Below are positions 44,741-53,345 of a stretch of DNA of 64,000 nt, one piece after another. Position numbers and translations under genes: made by a program. The first letter of the stretch is position 1. Every line of letters starts with the position of its first letter. Source of the DNA: Pontibacter liquoris (GTDB taxonomy: Bacteria; Bacteroidota; Bacteroidia; Cytophagales; Hymenobacteraceae); contig NZ_JALEBG010000001.1 of NCBI RefSeq assembly GCF_022758235.1, forward strand, positions 1,860,001 to 1,924,000, in the 5' to 3' direction. The notes beneath the pieces are model-generated. The model worked only from the letters and a program-made list of their open reading frames with translations, was not told where the DNA came from and ran no database searches.

Positions 44741-46903
44741 ATGAAGTATACCGCATTTGTAATTTTGGCCCTCTGTTTGCGGCTGCCGGCACTGGCGCAG
44801 GAAACGCCTTATACCCGGGTTTTTTTTGATAACAGCCTGATGCCGGAGAATTACTTTTACTCCTCAGCCAGCTATACTTCGCCCAGTTGGGTGAAGAACA
44901 GCACCGGCAAACTGCCCGTTTCAGAAGACCTGTTTTTTACCCCTGGCAATGCCCTGGAACTGCAGTACACCTCGGCAAAAGGCGGCAAATGGCAGGCGCA
45001 GGTGCTCTACCATCCGCTGCGTGGCGTGGACTTTTTCAGGCCGCAGGAAAAGCTCGTGTTTTACCTTTTGGTGAAGTCGCAAACGGTTGTGTCGGAATTG
45101 CCTGCTATTGCTATAGGTATGCGGGAAGCTAAAAAGCTGTCGGAAGCCGTGTCGTTGCAACCCTACATCAGCAAGTATAAAACAGGGGAGTGGCTGCGGG
45201 TAGAGGTGCCACTCAGCGCGTTTAAAGGGCTCTCGTTCGGGAAGCCGGACGAGGTGGATGTGGTAGCTTATCAGCAACAATCCGATGATGGCAAACACCA
45301 TGAATTATACCTGGATCAGCTGGAATTGCAGCCGCAGCATCCGGAAACAAGTATTAAAGCAATTCCAAAATTACTGCAGGCAAAAGGGTATGAAAAGCAC
45401 GTGGATCTGGCTTGGGAAAAGATCTCCGATCCGGCCGTGCGCTACGTGCAGGTATACTGCTCTTCGGATAACAAAACATTTAAGCCTGTAGCCATGCAGC
45501 TGCCCCTGTACCAGCGCTATGCCGATTATGTGGACACCGTGGGGCAAACGTTTTACTACCGGATCAGCTTATTAGATGATACTTTTGCGGCCACCAAGCC
45601 CTCCGAAAGTATAAAAGCTTCCACCCGGCCCATGACCAACGAGGAACTGCTGGCAATGGTGCAGGAAGCAAATTTTCGTTATTATTGGGAAGGCGCAGAA
45701 CCCAACAGCGGACTGGCGCTCGAGAACATTCCGGGCCGGCGCACCATGATCGCTTCCGGCGCTTCAGGGTTTGGTTTGATGGCCATCCTGGTTGGCATGG
45801 AGCGGGGCTGGATCACGCGGGAGCAAGGCGTGGCCAGGTTTAGCCAGATTGTGCAGTTCCTGGACAAAGCAGAAAAATTCCACGGTGCCTTTTCGCACTT
45901 TATCAGCGGTGAGACAGGCAAAGTGGTGCCTTTCTTCGGACCAAAAGACAATGGCGCCGACCTGGTGGAAACCGCTTTCCTGATGCAGGGGTTGCTGGCC
46001 GCAAAAGCCTACTTTTCTCATAATGATCCGCAGGAGAAAGCGATCCGCGATACGATAACTAAACTATGGCGTGGCGTGGAATGGGACTGGTTCCGGAAAA
46101 AGCCTGAAACTGATTACCTGACCTGGCATTGGTCGCCGGACCAGGCCTGGGTGCTGAGCCACCAGCTGATCGGCTGGAACGAAACGATGATCGTGTACCT
46201 GCTTGCCATCGCTTCGCCCACGCACAGCGTCCCGGCCAGTATGTACTACAGCGGATGGGCCAGCCAGAGCCCAAAAGCGCAGCAGTACCGCACCGACTGG
46301 GGCCAGACGAAGGAAGGAGCCATGTATACGAACGGCAATACGTATTTTGGTGTGAAATTACCGGTAGGTGTATCCAACGGCGGCCCGCTCTTTTTTGTGC
46401 ACTACTCGTTTATGGGCGCAGACCCGCACCAGCTTACCGACAAGTATACCAACTACTTTGAGAACAACCGCGCCATTGCCCGCATAAATTATAGATACTG
46501 TATTGAGAACCCGGCACATCACCAGGGCTACGGCGAAAACAGCTGGGGCTTAACGGCCAGTGATGGTCCCTGGGGTTATGCTGCCAACGAGCCCGTGCCA
46601 CATGCCGATTCGGGCAAAATGACGCCCACTGGCGCCCTGGCTTCCTTTCCGTATACTCCAGAAGAGTCGAGGCAGGCACTTGCGCATTATTACCGTAATT
46701 ATGGTAAATTTCTGTGGGGCAGCTATGGCTTTCGCGACGCTTTTAATTTGGACGAGAACTGGGTGTCGCCCTTGTTCATGGGCCTGAACCAGGCGCCTGT
46801 AACGGTCATGATCGAAAATTACCGCAGCGGGCTGATTTGGAAGCTTTTTATGAGTAATCCCGAAATAACAAAAGCAGTAAATAAAATAAAAAAAGGAAAA
46901 TAG
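44741..46903 (+). CDS. GH144 protein with N-terminal extra domains, copy 3
   Basis: The protein (720 residues from the ATG at 44741) has a signal peptide ending ALAQE but no lipobox, unlike the other two copies. Residues 30-195 look like a carbohydrate-binding beta-sandwich (FFDNSLMPENYFY to LYLDQLELQ) and 205-290 like a fibronectin type III domain. The GH144 domain starts near 300 (MTNEELLAMVQEANFRYYWEGAEPNSG), with Asp407, Glu410 and Glu481 in the key places. An ATG at 44726 and a GTG at 44657 are other possible starts. Its stop is directly followed by the next ATG. Confidence 0.88.
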   Translation: MKYTAFVILALCLRLPALAQETPYTRVFFDNSLMPENYFYSSASYTSPSWVKNSTGKLPVSEDLFFTPGNALELQYTSAKGGKWQAQVLYHPLRGVDFFRPQEKLVFYLLVKSQTVVSELPAIAIGMREAKKLSEAVSLQPYISKYKTGEWLRVEVPLSAFKGLSFGKPDEVDVVAYQQQSDDGKHHELYLDQLELQPQHPETSIKAIPKLLQAKGYEKHVDLAWEKISDPAVRYVQVYCSSDNKTFKPVAMQLPLYQRYADYVDTVGQTFYYRISLLDDTFAATKPSESIKASTRPMTNEELLAMVQEANFRYYWEGAEPNSGLALENIPGRRTMIASGASGFGLMAILVGMERGWITREQGVARFSQIVQFLDKAEKFHGAFSHFISGETGKVVPFFGPKDNGADLVETAFLMQGLLAAKAYFSHNDPQEKAIRDTITKLWRGVEWDWFRKKPETDYLTWHWSPDQAWVLSHQLIGWNETMIVYLLAIASPTHSVPASMYYSGWASQSPKAQQYRTDWGQTKEGAMYTNGNTYFGVKLPVGVSNGGPLFFVHYSFMGADPHQLTDKYTNYFENNRAIARINYRYCIENPAHHQGYGENSWGLTASDGPWGYAANEPVPHADSGKMTPTGALASFPYTPEESRQALAHYYRNYGKFLWGSYGFRDAFNLDENWVSPLFMGLNQAPVTVMIENYRSGLIWKLFMSNPEITKAVNKIKKGK

Positions 46904-47578
46904 ATGACACGAAAATTACTTTTACACCTGGTGTGGCTCTTGGTAGCCGGCTTTATACTTCCTCAGGCAAATGCGCAGGAGCAAAAACCGGCCTATTGGG
47001 ACGAGATACAGGCTTTTAAGCAGCAGGACAGCCTGCAGATGCCCCCGCAGCAAGCCATACTTTTTACAGGCAGCTCCTCCATCCGGATGTGGCAGGACAT
47101 GCAGCAGATGCTGCCGGACTATACGGTGATTAACCGGGGTTTTGGCGGCTCCACCCTGGCCGACCTGCAGCGCTACCTGCCCGATATCGTGTTCCCCTAT
47201 AAGCCAAAACAGATCGTGATGTACTCCGGCGAGAACGACATTGCAACCGACGCTATTAAAGCCCCGGAGGTGCTGGCGCGTTTTAAACAGGTGTTTACCG
47301 GCATACGCAAGCAACTGCCGCAAGTGCCCATTGTGTATATTTCGATCAAGCCAAGCCCCTCGCGCATGGCGTTTAAACCGGAGGTGCTAGAAGCGAACAA
47401 GCTGATCCGGCAGTACCTGGCCCGGCAAACCAACGCCCGGTTTGTGGATGTCTACACGCCTATGCTGAACAAGAACGGAAAGCCCAAACCCGAGATCTTC
47501 CTGGAAGACAGTCTGCACATGAACAACAAAGGCTACCAAATCTGGAAAAAAGCTTTGACGCCATACTTACTTAAATAA
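46904..47578 (+). CDS. SGNH/GDSL-family hydrolase, exported
   Basis: The 224-residue protein has a signal peptide ending NANAQ and the four SGNH blocks: TGSSSIRMW with the nucleophile serine, GFGGS, GENDI, and DSLHMNNKGY with the catalytic Asp and His. Such enzymes are lipases or carbohydrate esterases. It begins right at the stop of GH144 copy 3, so translation is probably coupled, and it likely removes acyl groups from the glycan. The exact group is not known. Confidence 0.9.
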   Translation: MTRKLLLHLVWLLVAGFILPQANAQEQKPAYWDEIQAFKQQDSLQMPPQQAILFTGSSSIRMWQDMQQMLPDYTVINRGFGGSTLADLQRYLPDIVFPYKPKQIVMYSGENDIATDAIKAPEVLARFKQVFTGIRKQLPQVPIVYISIKPSPSRMAFKPEVLEANKLIRQYLARQTNARFVDVYTPMLNKNGKPKPEIFLEDSLHMNNKGYQIWKKALTPYLLK

Positions 47579-47589
47579 TTGCCATACCT

Positions 47590-49941
47590 ATGAAGCGAAC
47601 CATACTTACAGCTTTCGTTTTGGCCTACTGCCTGGCAAGTTGCCAGACGCAGAAAGAAGCCCCGGAGCAGACACAAGCACAAACGCAAAACCAGACGCCG
47701 CAGCAAGCCCAGCAACAGCCTACGTCCGCTGATCCTGAAATGACACGGTTTATAGATGAGCTGATGTCCAAAATGACGCTGGACGAGAAGATCGGGCAGC
47801 TGAACCTGCTGGCAGTTGGCTTTGATGTAACAGGACCGGTTGTAAGCCAAAACGTGGATGAGAACATCCGCAAGGGCAACGTGGGCGGGGTATTTAATAC
47901 CTATACGCCAGTGGCTGCCCGTAAACTGCAGGAGTTTGCAGTAAACAACACGCGCCTTAAAATTCCGCTTATTTTCGGCTACGACGTCATTCACGGGCAC
48001 CGCACCATATTCCCGATCCCTTTGGGGCTATCCACCAGCTGGGATATGGCCGCGGTGGAGAGCAGTGCCCGCATTGCCGCCGAAGAAGCGAGCGCCGATG
48101 GTCTGAACTGGGTCTACTCGCCTATGGTGGATATAGCCCGGGATCCGCGTTGGGGCCGCATTGCCGAAGGCGCCGGGGAAGATCCTTACCTGGGTTCGGA
48201 AGTGGCCAAAGCGATGGTGCATGGCTACCAGGGCCAGGACCTGGCTGCCAGCAATACAGTGATGGCCTGCGTGAAACACTTTGCCCTGTATGGTGCGGGC
48301 GAAGCCGGTCGTGATTACAACAGCGTGGACATGAGCCTTAACCGCATGTTCAACGAGTACCTGCCTCCTTACAAAGCGGCCATCGATGCCGGCGTGGGCA
48401 GTGTGATGTCTTCGTTTAACGACATAAACGGCGTACCGGCTACGGCAAACAAATGGCTGATGACGGACCTGCTGCGCGGCAAGTGGGGCTTCGATGGGTT
48501 TGTGGTAACAGATTATACGGCGATAAATGAGCTGATGGCCCACGGCCTGGGAGATGAAGCGACCGTAGGCGCGCTTGCCCTGAAAGCCGGCATCGACATG
48601 GACATGGTAGGCGAGGTGTTCCTCAAGCATTTGCCGCAGCTCATTCAAGAAGGCAAGGTTACGGAGGAGGATGTAAACAAAGCCTGCCGCCGCATTCTGG
48701 AGGCCAAGTATAAACTGGGCTTGTTTGAAGATCCGTACCGGTATACGGATGAGAACCGCGCCAAAGCAACCCTGATGAAGCCCGAGTACCGGCAGGCAGC
48801 CCGCCAGATCGCTGCTAAAGGTATGGTCCTGCTCAAAAACGAAAAGCAGACACTGCCGCTCAAAAAGTCCGGAACCATTGCCCTGATTGGCCCGCTGGCA
48901 AAAAACCAGCGCGATATGATCGGTAACTGGAGTGGCGCCGGCGACTGGAAACAGGCCGTGTCGCTGGAGCAGGGTATCCGGAATGTGGCAGGCAATAATG
49001 TCAAGATTGTGTATGCCAAAGGCGCTAATTTTACAGATGATCAGCAAATGATCGCGCGCCTGAATGCCCATGGCGGTGAACTCGACATCGACAAGCGATC
49101 TGCCACAGCCATGATCGATGAAGCTGTGAAAGCCGCTCAAAAAGCCGATGTGATCGTAGCAGCAGTAGGAGAGTCGCAGGGCATGACGGGAGAAGCAGCC
49201 AGCCGCTCTGATATTGGTCTGCCGGGCCAGCAACTGGCCCTGCTCAAAGCGCTGAAGAAAACAGGGAAGCCGCTTGTGATCGTGCTCATGAACGGCCGCC
49301 CGCTCACACTTACCTGGGAAGATCAGAATGCCAGCGCCATGCTGGAAACCTGGTTTGCCGGTACCGAAGCAGGCAATGCCATTGCCGACGTGCTGTTTGG
49401 CAACTACAATCCTTCGGGCAAGCTTACTACAACATTCCCGCAGGTGGTGGGGCAGATACCACTCTTTTACAACCACAAAAGCACAGGCCGCCCCTTTGCC
49501 GGCGACCCGCTCGACAAGTATAAATCCCGCTACATGGATGTGTCCAATGATCCGCTATATCCCTTTGGCTATGGGCTGAGCTATACTTCCTTCAGTTATG
49601 CTGCGCCCCAACTCAGCAAAACTGCCATTAACCCTTCCGAAACGCTGCAGGTGAGTGTGGTCGTGAGGAACACCGGTAACTACGATGGCGAAGAAGTGGT
49701 GCAGCTGTATGTGCAGGATGTGGTAGGCTCCATCACACGCCCGGTTAAAGAACTGAAAGGCTTTCAGAAGATCGCACTAAAGAAAGGGGAAACCAAAACC
49801 ATTACGTTCAATATCTCGCCGGATGATCTGAAGTTCTATAACAATGACTTAGAGTATGTGCTGGAGCCCGGCGATTTTAAAGTGTTTGTAGGCACCAACT
49901 CCCGCGATGTAAAGGAAGCCGCCTTTAAAGTAGTGGAGTAA
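47590..49941 (+). CDS. bglX: GH3 beta-glucosidase, lipoprotein (BglX-like)
   Basis: The 783-residue lipoprotein (signal ending CLASC, then a Gln/Thr-rich spacer) is a three-domain GH3 enzyme with a TIM barrel, an alpha/beta sandwich and a C-terminal fibronectin-like domain. The nucleophile is Asp308 in VVTDYTAI; GEDPYLG and VKHFALYGAGEAGRDYN are also typical. In this locus it would cut sophorose and longer beta-1,2-oligoglucosides to glucose, as a Bacteroides GH3 from a similar locus does. It is the last gene of the locus, followed by a terminator. Confidence 0.93.
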   Translation: MKRTILTAFVLAYCLASCQTQKEAPEQTQAQTQNQTPQQAQQQPTSADPEMTRFIDELMSKMTLDEKIGQLNLLAVGFDVTGPVVSQNVDENIRKGNVGGVFNTYTPVAARKLQEFAVNNTRLKIPLIFGYDVIHGHRTIFPIPLGLSTSWDMAAVESSARIAAEEASADGLNWVYSPMVDIARDPRWGRIAEGAGEDPYLGSEVAKAMVHGYQGQDLAASNTVMACVKHFALYGAGEAGRDYNSVDMSLNRMFNEYLPPYKAAIDAGVGSVMSSFNDINGVPATANKWLMTDLLRGKWGFDGFVVTDYTAINELMAHGLGDEATVGALALKAGIDMDMVGEVFLKHLPQLIQEGKVTEEDVNKACRRILEAKYKLGLFEDPYRYTDENRAKATLMKPEYRQAARQIAAKGMVLLKNEKQTLPLKKSGTIALIGPLAKNQRDMIGNWSGAGDWKQAVSLEQGIRNVAGNNVKIVYAKGANFTDDQQMIARLNAHGGELDIDKRSATAMIDEAVKAAQKADVIVAAVGESQGMTGEAASRSDIGLPGQQLALLKALKKTGKPLVIVLMNGRPLTLTWEDQNASAMLETWFAGTEAGNAIADVLFGNYNPSGKLTTTFPQVVGQIPLFYNHKSTGRPFAGDPLDKYKSRYMDVSNDPLYPFGYGLSYTSFSYAAPQLSKTAINPSETLQVSVVVRNTGNYDGEEVVQLYVQDVVGSITRPVKELKGFQKIALKKGETKTITFNISPDDLKFYNNDLEYVLEPGDFKVFVGTNSRDVKEAAFKVVE

Positions 49942-50012
49942 GAATAACAGCTAAAAACAATTCTGGCAAGTATAAAACACGGTTTGACCATTGCAAGTTG
50001 TTGTGCGGTTTC

Positions 50013-50055
50013 AAAAAAGCGAAGACAAGTATAGCCTACCTGTCTTCGCTTTTTT
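50013..50055 (+). terminator. Terminator at the end of the glucan locus
   Basis: A 14-base stem (50014-50027 and 50041-50054, with flanking A and T runs) has a 13-base loop that opens with AAGTATA at 50027-50033. It closes the gene run starting at 35029. Confidence 0.88.
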
Positions 50056-50194
50056 ATGTTAAATAAACAATATCTACTGCTTTGAATAAATTGCACCATA
50101 TTTCACCTTACGCATGGATTTGGCACTATAGTTGAACTTAATGCTACCACCGATGTTTATGCAAAAGATACTACCGGCATAACGGCTAACCAGT

Positions 50195-50689
50195 ATGAAA
50201 AACAACCGAAACATGAAAAAACGATCCACTTTTCTTTCCCTGCTGATGGGAGTATTGCTGTTAACTTTTAGCAACACCTACGCTGCCGGCACCGGCGACG
50301 AGGCACCTGCCACCTGGACGCATACGTATGCCGAGGCATCTAAACTGTCTAAAGAAACGCACAAGCCAATTATGATGGTGTTTGCTGGTTCAGACTGGTG
50401 CAAGCCCTGCATTATGCTCCGGAAAGAAGTATGGGATACGGAAGCCTTTAAGGCCTATGCCAAAGATAACCTGGTGTTGCTGGAGCTCGATTTTCCGCGA
50501 TTCAAGAAAAACCAATTGCCGGCAGAGCAGATGAAGCAGAACGAAGAACTGGCGGCCAAATACGATAAGGAAGGTATTTTTCCGCTGGTGGTATTAACCG
50601 ATGCTGATGGTAAGGTACTGGCTAAAACCGGCTACCAGCCAGGCGGCGCTGAAAAGTATGTTACGCACCTGCAGTCGCTTTTGAAGTAA
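50195..50689 (+). CDS. Exported thioredoxin-fold protein
   Basis: The 164-residue protein has a signal peptide (cleavage probably after NTYAA) and a thioredoxin_7-type domain with the active site SDWCKPC near residue 70 and a cis-Pro in IFPLVV. It should act as a periplasmic disulfide reductant or isomerase. An ATG at 50213 is a possible later start. It precedes apbE by 85 bases, but a good terminator lies between them, so the two may be separate transcripts. Thioredoxin genes are repeatedly found beside ApbE-DUF4266-DUF3570, to my knowledge. Confidence 0.9.
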   Translation: MKNNRNMKKRSTFLSLLMGVLLLTFSNTYAAGTGDEAPATWTHTYAEASKLSKETHKPIMMVFAGSDWCKPCIMLRKEVWDTEAFKAYAKDNLVLLELDFPRFKKNQLPAEQMKQNEELAAKYDKEGIFPLVVLTDADGKVLAKTGYQPGGAEKYVTHLQSLLK

Positions 50690-50714
50690 GTAGTTTATAG
50701 CATATTTTAAAACG

Positions 50715-50749
50715 GAAGCCCATGTTGCAACTATTGCAGCATGGGCTTC
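50715..50749 (+). terminator. Terminator between the thioredoxin gene and apbE
   Basis: GAAGCCCATG and CATGGGCTTC (50715-50724 and 50740-50749), extended inwards by six more pairs including one G-T, form a 16-base stem with a 3-base loop. The following bases (GTGTTTAT) have only a weak T-run. Confidence 0.65.
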
Positions 50750-50774
50750 GTGTTTATACTATATTTACGCTCAA

Positions 50775-51839
50775 ATGCTCAAAAGATATTTCCTCTTTCT
50801 CCTTTGCCTTTTTCTCCTGACCAATTTTGCGCAGGCACAGCGTCTGCCCACCAAAACGCCACAGCAATATAAAAAGGTTTTATTGCTGATGGGGACCCGT
50901 TTTGAACTTGCTGCGGTTACCACCGACGAGCAGCTGGCTTGGGAAGCCATCGCTGCCGGCGTGAAAGAGATACAGCGCATCGAAGCGCTTATTTCCGAAT
51001 GGCAACCCACTTCCCAGACCAGCGAAATCAACCGCAACGCCGGCATTAAACCGGTAGTGGTCGACGAGGAACTCTACGAGCTAATCAGTCGCAGCAATCG
51101 CATCTCCCGCATCACGGGCGGCGCATTCGATATTTCGTTTGCAGCCATCGACAAAGTATGGCACTTTGACGGAAGTATGACAAAGCTTCCGAGCTCGGAA
51201 GAAGTGGCCGCCTCCGTTAAAAAGATCGGTTATCAAAACATCATCCTCAACCCTGCGGACCACAGCGTATTTCTCAAAAATAAAGGCATGAAGATCGGAT
51301 TTGGTGCCATCGGCAAAGGCTATGCGGCCAACCGCGCCCGCGATGTGATGCGCGAAATGGGCATACCCGGCGGCGTGGTAAATGCGGCCGGCGATCTGAC
51401 CACCTGGGGCCGGCAGGCTACCGGCGAATCGTGGTATGTGGGCATTGCCGACCCGGCCGAAAAAGACAAGGTCTTCTCATGGCTGACAGCTGATGACATT
51501 GCCGTGGTGACCTCGGGCAATTATGAAAAGTATGTGGAGCTGGCTGGTAAAAGATATTCCCACATCATCGACCCGCGCACAGGCTATCCCGTATCAGGAC
51601 TCAAGAGTGTGACCGTGGTTTGCGCCAATGCCGAGCTGGCCGACGCGCTTGCCACTGCTGTATCGGTGCTGGGCGCCGATGAAGGGTTGCGGCTGGTAAA
51701 CCAACTCAAGGGAGTGGAGTGCCTGTTGATCACAGAAAATAACGAACTGCTGACCTCTGAGAACCTGCAGCTCCATTACTATAAAAACAAACCGTTAACG
51801 AGCGGAGCAGTCCGTGAAGAAAACACCCAAAACAGATGA
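50775..51839 (+). CDS. apbE: FAD:protein FMN transferase
   Basis: ApbE attaches FMN covalently to Thr or Ser of exported proteins. The 354-residue protein has a signal peptide ending FAQAQ without a lipobox, the motifs MGTRFELA, ITGGAFDIS, GAIGKGYAANRA, VVNAAGDL and DPRTGYPV, and ends in a polar tail. Its stop overlaps the next start by four bases, so apbE and the DUF4266 gene are translationally coupled. Which protein it flavinylates is not evident: no NqrC, RnfG or FMN-binding domain gene is nearby. Confidence 0.95.
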   Translation: MLKRYFLFLLCLFLLTNFAQAQRLPTKTPQQYKKVLLLMGTRFELAAVTTDEQLAWEAIAAGVKEIQRIEALISEWQPTSQTSEINRNAGIKPVVVDEELYELISRSNRISRITGGAFDISFAAIDKVWHFDGSMTKLPSSEEVAASVKKIGYQNIILNPADHSVFLKNKGMKIGFGAIGKGYAANRARDVMREMGIPGGVVNAAGDLTTWGRQATGESWYVGIADPAEKDKVFSWLTADDIAVVTSGNYEKYVELAGKRYSHIIDPRTGYPVSGLKSVTVVCANAELADALATAVSVLGADEGLRLVNQLKGVECLLITENNELLTSENLQLHYYKNKPLTSGAVREENTQNR

Positions 51840-52066
51840 AGCGATCTTATCCACCTTTAAAATGTCTACTCGGCAGCCTCTGCCTGCTAGGGCTGATGAG
51901 CAGTTGCGAAGCGGTCAAACCTTTCCAGAAAGCCTACCTCAACGAAGAGGAAATGCAACTGAGCATGCACAAGTCCGAATCTTTTGAAGTGAATTTTGAA
52001 TCATACCGCGAGGGAGGCTCCGGCGCCAATGGCGGCAAAGTAGGAGGAGGGTGCGGATGCAACTAA
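51836..52066 (+). CDS. DUF4266 small lipoprotein
   Basis: The 76-residue product has a lipoprotein signal with Cys24 (GLMSSC), leaving a mature peptide of 53 residues. It contains VKPFQKAYLNEEEM, typical of DUF4266, and a Gly-rich end whose last residues are GGGCGCN with Cys73 and Cys75 two apart. Ser62-Gly63-Ala64-Asn65 resembles the ApbE target motif SGAT but has Asn where FMN would attach. It overlaps apbE upstream by 4 bases and the DUF3570 gene downstream by 10. Its function is unknown. Confidence 0.9.
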   Translation: MKRSYPPLKCLLGSLCLLGLMSSCEAVKPFQKAYLNEEEMQLSMHKSESFEVNFESYREGGSGANGGKVGGGCGCN

Positions 52067-53259
52067 AGTATGCAGTGCTGCTGCTGGCCTGTGGCATAGC
52101 AACAGCAGCAAGAGCGCAAAGCGCAAAAGACCAACGCGTGCAGCAGTTGCCACCGGCCGACGTGAACATTTTAGCCAGTTATTACACCCAGGACGGCAAC
52201 CACTCGCCGGTGACGGGCGGTGTGGGTACCGAAGAGCTGACCGACGTTACGCCTACCATCATCGTCAATGTGCCACTGGATACGGTCACGAATCTGAACG
52301 TAAATTTCGGGATGGACTTTTACTCATCCGCCTCCACCGATAAAATAGATCCTTACACGGTTTCGTCGGCTTCCAGTTCCGATACCCGCACGCACATAAA
52401 TATCGGCTTTAGCCGGAACAACAGCCTGCACCGGGTGATCAAAAGTATTCATGTGGGCGCATCAAAAGAGTATGATTATACTTCTTTCTCGCTGGGTGCG
52501 GGTTGGTCGAAAGGCTCATTGGATGGCAACCGGGAACTGAGTTTAGGAGCTGAGGTTTTCTTTGATACCTGGAAAATTATTTACCCCATTGAGCTACGCG
52601 GCCAGGGCGACCTGGTGCCGACTAAAAACCGGCAATCCTATAATTTCTCGGGGACGCTCTCGCAGGTCATTAACCGCCGCTTGCAGGCCTCCGTTTCCAC
52701 GGACCTGGTATACCAGGCTGGTTTGCTTTCAACGCCGTTTCACCGGGTATACTTCCGCGATGATGCTGCCCATACGGTGGAGCAGCTGCCAGATAGCCGC
52801 TTTAAGTTTCCGGTGGGCATCCGCCTGAACTACTTTGCCAGCGATTATGTGACCACCCGCCTGTTTTACCGGTTTTATAATGATGATTGGGGCATTGTAT
52901 CGCATACCTTGGAAGTGGAAGCACCAGTTAAAATCGGGCCGTTCTTTTCTTTTTACCCCTTCTATCGCTTTTACACGCAAACCGCCGCCGATTATTTTGC
53001 TCCCTATGCCGAACACAGTATAGCTGACGCCTTTTATACATCGGACTATGACCTGTCTGACTTTCAAAGTAACAAGTTAGGGATGGGGGTGCGGTATTCG
53101 CCGCTTTTTGGAATATCAAAATTCAACCTGCCATTCTCGGGCAACAACTCCCTGTTTAAAAGCATCGAGTTGCGCGCTGCCCAGTACTGGCGCAGCGATG
53201 GCCTGCACGCCTTTATCATCAGCACCGATTTGGGCTTTACCATCCCGGCCGCACAGTAA
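52057..53259 (+). CDS. DUF3570 outer membrane-type protein
   Basis: From the ATG at 52057 the protein has 400 residues with a signal peptide ending AARAQ (a GTG two codons earlier is possible). The mature part is rich in alternating aromatic and polar residues, as in an outer membrane beta-barrel, for example KIDPYTVSSASSSDTRTHINIGFS and VTTRLFYRFYNDDWG. The family is DUF3570, always noted next to DUF4266 and ApbE in my recollection. Its start lies within the DUF4266 gene, so the two proteins are likely made together. It may carry the small lipoprotein or its product across the outer membrane; this is a guess. Confidence 0.88.
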   Translation: MQLKYAVLLLACGIATAARAQSAKDQRVQQLPPADVNILASYYTQDGNHSPVTGGVGTEELTDVTPTIIVNVPLDTVTNLNVNFGMDFYSSASTDKIDPYTVSSASSSDTRTHINIGFSRNNSLHRVIKSIHVGASKEYDYTSFSLGAGWSKGSLDGNRELSLGAEVFFDTWKIIYPIELRGQGDLVPTKNRQSYNFSGTLSQVINRRLQASVSTDLVYQAGLLSTPFHRVYFRDDAAHTVEQLPDSRFKFPVGIRLNYFASDYVTTRLFYRFYNDDWGIVSHTLEVEAPVKIGPFFSFYPFYRFYTQTAADYFAPYAEHSIADAFYTSDYDLSDFQSNKLGMGVRYSPLFGISKFNLPFSGNNSLFKSIELRAAQYWRSDGLHAFIISTDLGFTIPAAQ

Positions 53260-53301
53260 AACAACAAAGCCGCTCCAATTATAGAGCGGCTTTGTTGTTT
53301 T
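53258..53301. terminator. Bidirectional terminator between DUF3570 and pepD
   Basis: A perfect 18-base inverted repeat (53258-53275 and 53284-53301) with an 8-base loop and A4/T4 ends overlaps the last bases of the DUF3570 stop codon. Confidence 0.9.
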
Positions 53302-53345
53302 AATAAGTATGGCAAGTGATTTATAAGTATAACACTTGAAGTATA

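Noticed and set aside
39586..46903. Naming the three GH144 genes as glucoamylases
   Set aside because: Older database names call the family glucoamylase-like, but the spacing of Asp-Glu-Glu fits the beta-1,2-glucanase of Chitinophaga, and no GH15 motif is present.
48028..49476. 482-codon minus-strand open frame
   Set aside because: It is wholly antisense to the GH3 gene, whose domains and catalytic Asp are clear; the His-, Val- and Gln-rich product is a mirror effect of codon use.
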